A stretch of 64,000 nucleotides of DNA, from the NCBI GenBank assembly GCA_022494885.1, contig JAGVSM010004288.1:1-64000 (forward strand), in the 5' to 3' direction. Both the position numbers and the translations under genes were made by a program. The DNA comes from Micrasema longulum (Eukaryota; Arthropoda; Insecta; Trichoptera; Brachycentridae). This document shows, in pieces, positions 45,000-54,789 of this stretch. Numbering within the stretch: the stretch's first letter is position 1; every line of letters begins with the position of its first letter. A model generated the notes under the pieces. The model was not told the origin of the DNA, did no database searches, and worked only from the letters and a program-made list of their open reading frames with translations.

Positions 45000-45510
45000 T
45001 CAAATTAAAGACATAACCCCAACAATACAACACATACAAATGCTACAATCACTAGATTCTGAACACAAAGACAACTTAAACAAATACAAACTAATACGGC
45101 TTTCGGACAAAGGGCTTTTGAGTATTATGTAATTAAAATCTACAACCTACTTCCTCTTTCTATTAAAATAATACGAAATGAGAAAATGTTAAAAAAGGCT
45201 ATAAAAAATGGATAGTGCAGCTGGGTAGAAGTAAAATGGATTGTCTCATTCGCCTAAACCAATATATAAACTGCTCCACAAATGTATAGTTTATGTTAAG
45301 TTTTTATTCTTTGTGTACGCATATTAAATATAAACTGAAATAGTATTTTAAACTGTCTGAACGTTTTGTTAGTTAATCTCTGTATATTAAATTTTCTTTG
45401 TTTATTCTCACATGTAAAGATATTTTTAAAAGTATATTGTTAAGTGTCCTCGGCACGGGAACCTCACCTCAGTAAGGTCAAATTATTTTTATTATTAATC
45501 TTATAATATT
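45000..45510 (+). pseudogene. LINE C-terminus with family F 3' UTR
   Basis: Around 45105-45225 the plus strand reads GQRAFEYYVIKIYNLLPLSI then NEKMLKKAIKKWI, the end of a non-LTR ORF2. A 3' UTR of about 250 bp ends GTCCTCGGCACGGGAACCTC, the family F module also seen at 25190 and 62820. Upstream coding readings are frameshifted. Confidence 0.55.
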
Positions 45511-45580
45511 AGAAATCAAACACTGATTTGAGTCTACTGAACACTTTATTTTATTTTTACAAATATAAAAACAAAAATTT

Positions 45581-45620
45581 CGTGACAATTGTTTCGCCTT
45601 GTTAGGGCGTTTTCAAACGA
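45581..45620 (-). ncRNA. Penelope-type hammerhead-like relic
   Basis: Minus: CGTTTGAAAACGCCCTAACA then AGGCGAAACAATTGTCACG. The stem (CGCC/GGCG), the CGAAAC box and GUC are kept. The CUGANGA box reads TTTGAAA, so it is degenerate. Compare 52915-52951. Confidence 0.4.
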
Positions 45621-47149
45621 ATGTGAAGATTAGATGGATTGAATTTCCTTATATAATTATATAATTCAAGGTACTTAAGTAGAAAATTAAAATAATCTTA
45701 TGAACTATAGCATGTACATAAATCATAATTGAGGGAAAATCTAATGGTTAAGGGCAAGGCTAAGTGTTTAATAGGTAAAGGGGAATTTAGGTATTTATAT
45801 TTGAATTTCGGAAAAAATATAACAAAGTAAGTATTTATTGACATACATATGTGATTATTATACGTATTGTGAGATAAATAATGAAGCTTTATATCGTTAC
45901 TTATACCACCACTTGATGCGGAAAGGGGACGATGATAATCGTGATGAATATTTGTTCAACAAATCTCATTCAATGTTATAAATAATTCAAATCGCTGTGG
46001 ATAATTCTCTTTACTCTTTACACTGTTCTATTTTCGTAGCTTTGATCCAAATGTTAATAACTTTTACGCAAGAATTTTAATCTAACTTTGTTATTATTAT
46101 ATTTAATGTATTCTACAATGTTTTCAATTGAATTAACGCAACTACGCAGTTACATTTAACCCTTTAGGTCCCAACTTTTTTAACATTTTTTAAGAGACAA
46201 TGTTTTGAGTATGCTCAAATATTTGCAGGCTGGCTGGATTTTTCCCTAGGGAGTTTATTTATTTATTTATTTATTTTTAGTTCACAAACAGTAAACTACA
46301 TCACAATATAAATACAATTTAAAAAATAAAAAATAATAACACTAAACATCTTTCACCAATTATATGTGAACACCAATAGTCACAAAAGAAAAATTTAAAA
46401 ATTGTGCATGGACCAAACTTTAGTTTTCATTATATGTTATTAAAGCAGTTCATTGAAATTTATATAAGATTAATTTTAATAAAATTTAATTTAAAAAAGA
46501 TGCAATTTATACAATTGAATATATATATTTTTTTTATTTTTTATTTATTCATTCAAAATTACACTAGTTTGAATATTAATGAACTAAATAAGGCTTTTTA
46601 GGCTATGCCCGTGTCAAACCATAATAAATAACAATATAAATTCATAGTAAAAATAATTAGATTAAATTATAATTACATGTGATGCAATAGAATAACAATC
46701 TAGAAAAAAAGGTACAAGTAATAAATAATAAAATTCCAAAGAATACAAAGCCAAAAAGATAATCAAAAATAATTTTTAAAATATAAATTATACTAATTAA
46801 CAATCACACATAATCAAATATACAAAATAATGGTATCATTAAAAGTAACAAACTAAAATTAAAATATTGTAGCATTAAAAAAAAAACAAAATAAGAGTAT
46901 TATTGAAATCAACAGAAAAATAATATTTATATAAAAACATAATTGAAATGATAATTGAGATATGTTTTTTAGAAACTCACTCAATATTATAGTAAGAAAT
47001 ATAAGAAATAGGAGCAATAAATCATATGCCAAATAATAGTACGTACTAAATTAAATAATACAAAAATACAAAAATACAAAATTAAAAAACATAAAAATAT
47101 CAAGTTATATAATAAGCAAAAAACATGAAATGAGAGGAGCAAATAAATG
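45621..47149. other. very AT-rich DNA, partial family C at 46152-46262
   Basis: No gene. At 46152-46262 the family C terminal module appears in antisense (GACAATGTTTTGAGTATGCT ... CCCTAGGGAGTT). A TTTATTTATTTATTTA run at 46256-46280 and another near 46545 look like LINE tails on the minus strand. Confidence 0.45.
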
Positions 47150-47890
47150 ATATTTATTTATTTATTTTACATTAACGGCATAAATTGCCTTTAACATATA
47201 TTGAACATAAATATGAAAAAAAAATATATATACATATATAAAAACATAACAAAAATTATAAAATTGCATAACTATAACAATAGTAACAAGTAGGTAAATA
47301 CACATAAACAACCAAAAATATTAACGAAATAAATACATAAATATGAAAAACAAAAAAAAAAACATTTTAAATATAAATAAAAGTTTAAGAATAATATTGC
47401 GAGAGAAAAAAAGAAATCAGACTCGTTTTATAACTATCAAGTCCAGAACCAAATATATCAGCCTTGTCCTCATACTGATTGCCATATCTATGGAACCTAG
47501 GGGTGGGCGAGTGCATGTGGTAGTTGGTTCTAGAAAACAAAAAGGAGATCTGTGGCGGGTATGTCGACCAGGTACACGGAAACACACCAACTCCAGTAAA
47601 TCTGGATAGTCAATTAATGAATTGATCACCTTAAAAAGTAATATTAGGTCAGTTAGGATTCTTCTATCAGAAAGTCTTAAAAGATTTGCTGAAGACAACA
47701 ATTGATTATAATTAAATAAAGCAGCAGGAATATGAAGTTTAAAATTAATATATTTTAGAAATTTCTTCTGGACGCGCTCGAGTGAATCAGAATGTACACG
47801 ATAATGGGGCGACTAGCGACCAGACTGGAGAAATATATTCTAAACGACTTCTAACCAGGGAGCAATAAAGTGACTTGATTGGTGCGATAA
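47150..47890 (-). pseudogene. Jockey-like LINE, RT C-terminus and 3' UTR
   Basis: Minus-strand blocks in order: IKSLYCSLVRSRLEYISPVW (about 47880-47820), SLERVQKKFLKYINFKLHIP with small frameshifts, then an open frame LRLSDRRILTDLILLFKVIN, SLIDYPDLLELVCFRVPGRH (to about 47560). This is the post-catalytic region of Jockey-type ORF2. The 3' UTR is A/T-rich and reaches a TTTATTTATTTTAC-type antisense tail at about 47153-47170. No endonuclease or catalytic RT motif. Two indels in the first 150 bp. Confidence 0.75.
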
Positions 47891-48621
47891 TTTCAAATTT
47901 ATTAGTAACCCTACAAATAAAATATATATATTGTAAATAGAATGTGAAAACTTATATATGTATTTATTAGAATAAGAAATATATTAACGATCGAAAAATG
48001 AAAATTAATTTACTTTGCATTAGCACTCCCAATCCATATAACAATACGGAATAATCAGATGAGGTGGTGCTTTTAAAACAAATATTTTATCGGTCGAAGA
48101 AACACAAAAAATAATTATACTTATAAAACCGTCTACTTTTACCGCTGTCCAATTATTTTTAAAAAACTACGGTTTTGGATGTAAAATCGTTATTTAAAAA
48201 GAATTGTTTACTTCAAATTCATAAAGCCAACATAAATAGTAGTCTTTCTACGTCACAAAACGTAAGTACGTGACGTAGAACAATTAATAACATCTTAATT
48301 AATTCCGGAATAAAAACAACTCCAGCACATCCGTATACTACTTACATAGGAATAGTTTTCTTGACTGAAACGAACAAAGGAAATAAAAAGTGCAGTCGGG
48401 AACACAACATATTTAAGAAAGAAATGGAAAGTTATATTTATTATTATTTTTTGTTTACCACTGATTGAAAAACCGTTTATTTATTTTTTTGTAATTTATA
48501 TGTTTTACTTGAAATATCAATAATTTAAATAAAATCAACAAATTATTATAAGACGTCACTCCCTATTATATACACAATAATTGGTTTTTCTTTTACGTAA
48601 TGGGAAACGTTTATGTAAATA
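47891..48621. other. AT-rich intergenic DNA
   Basis: No gene. The 27-base string at 48588-48614 matches 7714-7740. Confidence 0.35.
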
Positions 48622-48973
48622 CAGGGTGTTCTTTAAACCCTGTCACATCCGTAACCACGATAATCAGCATGAGCATAAAATATGTTTTTAGAACGAATAA
48701 AATTTAAAAAAATAAAATATTTAAAAAAACAAATGGTTGCTAACTTCTGCAGGAAAGAAACAAGGAGGAGGGGAGGGGGGAGTCTGACACAGCGTAACCA
48801 CGCGGCCACGCCCCCTCGCCTTTCCCCCGCAGAAGTAAGCAACCATTTGTTGTTTAATATTTTATTTTTACAAATTTTATTGGTTCTAAATATTTTTAAA
48901 ATATGCAAATATGTCTTCTTGCCCATACTGATCATCGTGGTTTCGGATGTGACAGGGTTTAAAGAACATCCTG
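48622..48973. mobile_element. 352-bp foldback MITE with TA target sites
   Basis: The ends CAGGGTGTTCTTTAAACCCT and (inverted) AGGGTTTAAAGAACATCCTG are flanked by TA at 48620-48621 and 48974-48975, as in Tc1/mariner-type elements. The arms of about 140 bp include ACAAATGGTTGCTAACTTCT and its mirror. The ~70-bp centre is strongly GC-rich (GGAGGAGGGGAGGGGGGAGT) in an AT-rich setting. Confidence 0.85.
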
Positions 48974-49029
48974 TATATGTATTAAATTTATATAAAAATT
49001 GTATTTGGTAGTAATATTGTAAACTAAAA

Positions 49030-49245
49030 AATAAAAAATAGTGCTTGTCGGTGAACCAAGTTAAGATACGAATTCCGTTTGTGTTAGTGGGCACTTTAAA
49101 AAATATATATATATTTTTTTTGCTAAGCAAAGTTTATTTAATATTTGAGTGGTCTGTATTAATATATCAATGCCTGTCGGCCAGCCAAGTAAACACACTT
49201 TTTCGTGAGTTTGCACACTACGATATATTATATTACGAAAACAAC
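49030..49245 (+). repeat. two copies of the TGTCGGTGAACCAAG motif
   Basis: GCTTGTCGGTGAACCAAGTT (about 49042) and GCCTGTCGGCCAGCCAAGTA (about 49172) each lead into a GTTAGTGGGCAC or GTTTGCACACTAC end. A third copy is at 24073-24125. Nature unknown. Confidence 0.4.
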
Positions 49246-50498
49246 GGCCATTACAGAATTGAATGCACTGTACGCATATTTTAAGTAAAGTACTTTGTAC
49301 TTTAAGGCTGTAGTCGGTAAATTGAATCGTACGGTTTGCCGCCGAATGCGTAAAATATACCGCTTCAAGACAAAGCAATCAAAAAAAATATCCTGTTACA
49401 TTGTATGTTCGTCAATTTTTACGTACTCTTCATACTTTGTTTGACAAAATGAGAAAGACAGAGATAGATAGAGTTTTTGCGTGATTATTTAATAGGTAAA
49501 ATCTATAAATAGCACTCCTGACTAGCGTACTGCAGAGATAATGTAGAATTGTACAACTATCGGAGAATCTGTGACATATGTTGATTTCTGGCTTCTGGGT
49601 AATTATGGATATTTGTATTTTCGAAGTTGACAGATAACAGTGTTATGTTTTAATGAAAATGCACCATGTCACTAAAGTGAATGCCAAAAAAATAATGCAC
49701 TTCATAATATTGTTTTCAAGAGAAAAATTATTTGATCTCATCAAATTACGTAAGTAAAAACATTTTTTGACAGTATGACATTTTATAATATTTTTCCTTT
49801 AAACTGATAAGTTTTTTGAATTTGCACTTGATCATGTATTTCGTAATAAAATTGTAAAAATATGGTAGATAAATTCTAAAAAATTAACAACATATAATGA
49901 TAAAAGACTCGCCAAATACCTAAAAATATTTTTATAGGTTAAGAATGTATTGTGTATATTATTTTAATTGATTTTATTTTCTTAGTTACTATTTAAGTTC
50001 AAAACCATGATAACTATCAATTAAGGTAAGCATTGCATTTAATCTACGTAAAATTTATAAATACATTTCATTCCAGGTGCAACAGACAAAAGAATAATGC
50101 AAAAGAATAAAGTCAAAAGGGTGCCTACCAACTTTTACACTAAAAACCTATAAAAGCACATTTAATCACCTATCTAAGAGTTGTGTATCAAGTTCTATAT
50201 AGTAAAGCATGTATTCCACTCAGAAAATACTAAAAGGATGTCTACATAATCTTACATGAAAAAAACTAAAACGGTAATTCAAGCATTTTAAGAGTTTTGT
50301 GCATAGAGTGGAAACCTTGTATTGACAAAATACTGTAAGCGATTATTTTAATATGCATTGAGAAAATATAAATATGCTAAATTACTTACATAATAGTTTT
50401 ATTTCTATTTTTACACCTATGTGAGAGTGACGTAAAATATTTTAAAAATATATACAAGTGTTTTAAACCTTTTCGAAGTAAATAGAATTTTGGATAGA

Positions 50499-50705
50499 TC
50501 ATCATCCCTATCACCTATTGGTGCATAAGGCATTGCATTTGAAAACAAAATACAGCGTATTTAATAATATATAACATGAAGGTAAGATGATCAATCCTGC
50601 AGTCCCGTGCCAGTCCAAGGAGAATTAAATATTGCAACGTAAAACACATAAAAAAAATATTTCACTTAACCCTGCCAGGAATTGATCGTGGGACCGCTTG
50701 TAAGT
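50499..50705 (-). mobile_element. SINE family A, nested in Kolobok element
   Basis: Plus strand: ATCATCATCCCTATCACCTA ... ACATGAAGGTAAGATGATCA ... CTGCCAGGAATTGATCGTGG, an antisense family A copy with a damaged B box. It inserted after the Kolobok element settled. Confidence 0.65.
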
Positions 50706-51118
50706 AAAAATAAACAAATTGTGGAGGAAAATTTCATTTTTATTGAAAAAATACTAAAGTGCAAATGGTTCAAAAATATATATTATTGGGAAGAACCAGT
50801 AAAGAATCCCAATATTTTTGATAACAATAGATCGCTAGTTATTTTATGAAAAATACATTGTGAAAAAGAACTAAGAATATATTTCATGTTACAATGGTCT
50901 TGATTTAGGGGGGACAGGTTCAATCAAAGTTGTGTATCTGGAAACAGAAATTAAAAAAATAATAAAAGCAACATCTACATAAATTTAAAAAAAAAAAACC
51001 ATCATAGTTGAAAGAGGGCGGAATTTCTAAGCTGATTTAGGTAAATATTTTTCTGAAACTGGTGAGTATAATTTAACTTTTACTGGTTGATGGGATGTTT
51101 TCGTTAAACAGCTTTTTT

Positions 51119-51264
51119 TTAACAATTTATGACTTTATTGGGGGCAACTTTTTTGTTTTCGATAGCCTCGAGAACATTTGGTGGATCTCTGATAGGCATG
51201 GATCGTGTAACTCGGGGGTCAACAAGCTCTGGAAGCAAACAGTTTAAATAAAAAGATTTTAATT
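51119..51264 (-). pseudogene. YqaJ protein, extreme C-terminus after frameshift
   Basis: In the frame after the damage described for the preceding YqaJ segment, the minus strand reads LNCLLPELVDPRVTRSMPIR then DPPNVLEAIENKKVAPN and a TAA at 51119-51121. The PE-VDPR ... MPIRDP ... block is the usual tail of arthropod transposase-YqaJ proteins. Between GVWTG (about 51275) and this block some residues expected in the family are missing. Confidence 0.5.
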
Positions 51265-51807
51265 TTATGTTGGGCTCCGGTCCACACTCCAAAAAGACAT
51301 ATTTTTTTTAGTAATATGCAACTGTCCTTGAACTTGGTAATACCAATCGTGATTCTGATTTACATAATACTCGGTATGGTTTCTATTTCTTTTCCAAAAC
51401 TTAATTTTACCACTGTCGATGGCGGTTTCAACAGTCATAGTCATATTAGAAGCAGACGATGGACATTTTATTTCTATAATGATACCGCTATGATCCGTAC
51501 TAATGTTATCTGGTGTGGCGCCTAGAAAACAATATTCACTATCAATAAACAGCCCACACTTCTGAAATTTGATATTTTCTTGAAGGCTTAATTGGTTTAA
51601 TGCGGTCAGTTCATAATCCTGACCATATTTAATAGAAAAAATATTACTTAGCGATTTACTATATGGCATACTTTTAACTAACCCTGAACAACTAATTCCT
51701 ATTCTTCTTTTACAAACTTTACCAAACCATGACGCAGTGAGTAAATTTCTACACTTTTCTAACCATTCCCCGCTATCTGATTGTAAAACCGTTCTTCTTT
51801 CTATCAA
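51265..51807 (-). pseudogene. YqaJ-type (lambda-exonuclease-like) nuclease domain
   Basis: The 180-codon frame has the family blocks RNLLTASWFGKVCKRRIG (about residue 20), SIKYGQDYELTALNQL (about 60), ECGLF-type GLFIDSEYCFLGATPDN (about 90), IIIEIKCPSS (about 108) and YYQVQGQLHIT (about 155). Asp in TPD, Glu and Lys in EIK and the final Gln motif are the expected catalytic set, all present. The family digests DNA ends 5'-3' in phages. Its role in transposons is not established. It joins the transposase in a different frame at about 51805, where the transposase middle has been deleted. Near 51297 an 8-A run is out of frame with the downstream LFGVWTG block. Nuclease possibly foldable, gene dead. 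Confidence 0.8.
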
Positions 51808-52556
51808 ATTTCTTTCAGAATGATCGCCGATTCCATACCACTTGAAGATCCTGAGTAATTTTTAAAACATTCATGTTTTGGTGCCTCAATATTCTTATTA
51901 GTTGCTCTGGCACAAATCACACAGTATTTATTATAAACACCCATATATAGAACTTTCCCCGTACGAAACCCTACTATAGAAGCTGCGCCCGAGTTAGACG
52001 AGTAGTTGGTTTTGTATGATCTCTTAGACCAACACCCGTCAGCCACAACAGTTATCATTGGTATACCATTTTCATCAATTTCACCATTCGCAGTAGCCAG
52101 TTGTCCCTCTTCTTTCGTTGCCTCCTCCATAACTTTTAGTTTCGCAGTATCCCACCATTCACACACTTTCTTATTGATCTTCAAATACTTCCATTTACTC
52201 ATGCAAGGAATTCCAACAGCAGCAGTCAACTCTTGCAAACCACTATATCCAGAACCGATACTCGATATTCCAGACACAAACGATTCATTTAAACTCATTT
52301 CATTCGATCTGTCCTTGCAACAATTTACAGAAAAACATAATCCACACATATTACATTTTAAATTTAATATAGAATTAAAGCCATGCAACTTTTCATCCAC
52401 AATCACCATATTCGTTCCTTTGCAATCAAACATGGAAGAATGAGAAAATATTTCCTGGATTTTAGTGAAAAATTCCTGGATGTCCACAACTCTCCTGCCT
52501 TCCAACTTAAAGGGGTGTAATGGCTGTGCTAGCAGTTCTGGAACTAGCTGTTGCGC
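51804..52556 (-). pseudogene. Kolobok/Mutator-like transposase, N-terminal half (main exon)
   Basis: The exon starts at 52556 after an acceptor (TTATTTCAG) with AQQLVPELLAQPLHPFKLEG and is open to a TGA at 51804-51806. Visible family blocks are LKCNMCGLCFSVNCC (zinc-binding type), SLNESFVSGISSIGSGYSGL, CMSKWKYLKINKKVCEWW, MITVVADGCWSKRSY (first catalytic Asp), GKVLYMGVYNKYCVICAR, HECFKNYSGSS and GMESAII. In the family GSS-GME is followed by the rest of the DDE fold with a GDGDS block. Here the reading stops and YqaJ begins, so roughly the second half is deleted. Introns upstream have good splice sites. Confidence 0.85.
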
Positions 52557-52659
52557 CTGAAATAATACAGATTAATTAATAATCATAATCCAATTTAGAT
52601 CTCATTAGCTATTTTAATGTAAATACTTAAAATATTCCTACTTCGATATGAATACTAAC

Positions 52660-52713
52660 CTGACAACCGTCATCTTCTAGAATATCAGTTGAAAGATATT
52701 TCGCTGGAACACC
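52660..52713 (-). pseudogene. 54-nt exon of the Kolobok gene
   Basis: Acceptor ATGTTTTAG and donor CAG|GTTAGTA bound GVPAKYLSTDILEDDGCQ, exactly 18 codons, phase 0 on both sides. It joins in frame to the main exon at 52556. The acidic LEDDG composition fits a linker. Confidence 0.65.
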
Positions 52714-52914
52714 CTAAAACATTTCAATTTGCATATTACCCAAAAGGCAAATATAACCCTACTTATTGATAGTCAATATTTAGAAAATAAGGGTTATAAT
52801 AATTATTATTTGTATTTTTTTATTGTGAATGCAGACAATTGGTAGAATTCTTTGTACTTTATTACTTAATTAATTATTGTACTTTATTTTTTTAAATATA
52901 TAAGAGCGTATACT

Positions 52915-52951
52915 GTGACGCGTTTCGTCTTGTTAGGACATTTTCAAACGA
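52915..52951 (-). ncRNA. Penelope-type hammerhead-like motif in a Kolobok intron
   Basis: Minus: CGTTTGAAAATGTCCTAACA then AGACGAAACGCGTCAC. It retains the stem (GTCC/AGAC), CGAAAC and GCGTC. CUGANGA is degenerate. It lies in the 52714-53130 intron, so it is a later insertion or a relic. Confidence 0.45.
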
Positions 52952-53130
52952 CGGAGTGCGTCACAATATAAACTCTGGTCTTTTTAAACAAATAAAGTAA
53001 AATAAAAATCCAATAAACGTGTTTTATTTAGGGATACATTACCAAATTCAAACTTATTTGTACATTTAGTATTGTTTTGTAAAATGTTGTAGGAATTTTA
53101 TTTATCTAAGTAAATAAGACAATAACTTAC

Positions 53131-53175
53131 AGTGTATTCTCCACAGGCCTTAGTTAATTTGAGCTTTTTTGAATC
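53131..53175 (-). pseudogene. 45-nt exon of the Kolobok gene
   Basis: Acceptor TTATTTTAG and donor ACT|GTAAGTTA bound DSKKLKLTKACGEYT, 15 codons, phase 0 both sides. Confidence 0.6.
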
Positions 53176-53301
53176 CTAAAATAAGCAAATAATAAACTGT
53201 TACATTTATTTGTAATGGTGATACAATGATTTATGTAAATCAAATGTCTGTCCTTTGTATTCTAAATTTTAATACTAATAAATTAATCAAATCCAACTTA
53301 C

Positions 53302-53439
53302 ATTGCATTTCTCCTTTGGAAATTGGGATTGATTTAGTTTTCGTTTGGTTTTTTCGTTGGTTTTTTCGGCATTGTTATGATAAAATCGGTCACTAAATAT
53401 TCCAAATTTATGGATTAAAGTATCACTCGTCTTTGATTT
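53302..53439 (-). pseudogene. 138-nt exon of the Kolobok gene
   Basis: Acceptor TTTATTATAG at 53440 and donor AAT|GTAAGTTGG at 53301 bound 46 codons: KSKTSDTLIHKFGIFSDRFY, then a Lys/Asn-rich run (KTNEKTKRKLNQSQF) ending PKEKCN. Phase 0 both sides, open only in this frame. The basic composition would suit DNA contact or a nuclear signal. Not recognised as a THAP domain, which many Kolobok proteins carry at this position. Confidence 0.6.
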
Positions 53440-53589
53440 CTATAATAAAGTAATTCTGATTGATAGAAAATATTATTAGTCAGCGGCCGGCTAAGCAAAA
53501 CGTCAAACCATCACAATGAAGTTGGCTGCGTTCGCGACATTGTAATAATTATATGGCTGTTTAGTGTACACTTTGTACATAGTACCTAC

Positions 53590-53727
53590 CGAGTGCTGGT
53601 ATGTCCTAGATAAATGTGCAATTTGACCGTTTTTGTGTACGAGTAAAATGACGCCGTTAATTGTTATTTGAATATGACGTGAAATTACATTTTTGAATGA
53701 TTTATCAAATTCGAACAAACTATTCAT
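53590..53727 (-). pseudogene. possible first exon of the Kolobok gene
   Basis: ATG at 53727 opens MNSLFEFDKSFKNVISRHIQ, then ITINGVILLVHKNGQIAHLS, and a donor-like TCG|GTAGGTAC falls at 53589 after 46 codons, phase 0, matching the next exon. Unspliced, the frame would continue to 53503. The sequence is not recognised and the start is inferred from position only. Confidence 0.35.
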
Positions 53728-53962
53728 TAAAAAAATAACTTGGTTTTGATCCTGGTTTAAATTGTGTTAGAAGGAACACAAAAAATATATGTTTCGAACT
53801 AAATTTTGTTTTGAAAAAGGCATTAAAATTTTGAGCACAGAAAACACGTCCGTCTGCGGCCGCTCTGAGGGCCGATCTGAATGTAATAAAAACCCAAATA
53901 AGACATTGTTTAAAATTGAATATTACAACTAGAATTATCGTATTGAAAAAAAATAAAAAAAT

Positions 53963-54610
53963 ACAGTTCTATAAAAAAAGGTTTTAACTAAACTATTTCA
54001 ATATTTAAAATTTTTTTATGGTATTACTGATTGCATAATTTTACGTAGAAATAAAGGAAAAATTTATGTGATTTAAAATGCTTATATTTCTTTTCAAAAA
54101 CAAAAAAAATAAGATTCTGCCGCGGCCATCTCCTTTTTAAATTTATTATCTTCAAATCATTATTAAAAATTTAAGTTCAATACTTAGTCTTTATTGAGAT
54201 CCCAGATTAATAAGCTTAGTCTAAATTTTGAAATTGCGTAATCTGCCGGTCTGAAAGTAATTATATATAAATAAAAAAATAAATTTAAAAAAAATACAGT
54301 TCTATAAAAAAAGGATTTAACTAAACTATTTCAATATTTTTAATTTTTTTATGGTGTTACTGATTGCATAATTTACGTAGAAATAAAGGAAAATTTTACA
54401 AAAATTTATGTGCTTTAAAATGCTTATATTTCTTTTCGAAAACAAAAAAATAAAATTCTGCCGCGGCCATCTCCTTTTTAAATTTATTATCTTTAAATCA
54501 TTTAAAAAAAAAATAGTTCAATACTTAGTCTTTATTGAGATCCCAGATTAATAAGCTTAGTCTAAATTTGAAATGGCGTAATCTGCCGGTCTAAAAGTAA
54601 TTATATTTTA
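53963..54610. repeat. tandem duplication, ~333-bp unit x2
   Basis: ACAGTTCTATAAAAAAAGG ... CTGCCGCGGCCATCTCCTTT ... GATCCCAGATTAATAAGCTT ... AATCTGCCGGTCTGAAAGTA occurs at 53963-54270 and again from 54296, differing at scattered bases and small indels. A weaker third relic (GGCCGATCTGAATGTAAT) is near 53868. It lies between the Kolobok gene start and its right terminus. Confidence 0.85.
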
Positions 54611-54789
54611 GTTATATGAAACTTTGAAGTACATTTTTTGATAGAAATACCTATAAAAAGTATTGTTTTTATCTCATACATAATTTTTAATTTTTTTTAT
54701 TGCGCGATTTTTGACAAATATTCGTTTTAAAATGGCAAAATCGTATGATTTCCTAATTTTGCGTTCGTTTTACCAGACTACAGCCTTAA

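Larger units (their letters stand above)
49302..54789 (-). mobile_element. Kolobok-type DNA transposon (49306-54785), TTAA target sites
   Basis: The left end GGCTGTAGTCGGTAAATTGA (49306) matches the inverted right end, which reads GGCTGTAGTCTGGTAAAACG from 54785. Both flanks are TTAA (49302-49305 and 54786-54789). A second TIR block, ATCGTACGGTTTGCC against ATCATACGATTTTGCC, lies slightly inside. TTAA duplications with this transposase type define the Kolobok superfamily. The element encodes one minus-strand spliced gene (53727 to 51119) ending in a YqaJ nuclease domain. It holds a SINE (50499-50705), a Penelope-like tail in an intron (52915) and a 333-bp tandem duplication near its 5' end. 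Damaged, hence non-autonomous. Confidence 0.8.

Noticed and set aside
53302..53439. THAP zinc finger at the N-terminus of the Kolobok protein
   Set aside because: Many Kolobok proteins have one, but the C2CH pattern is not present in these exons.
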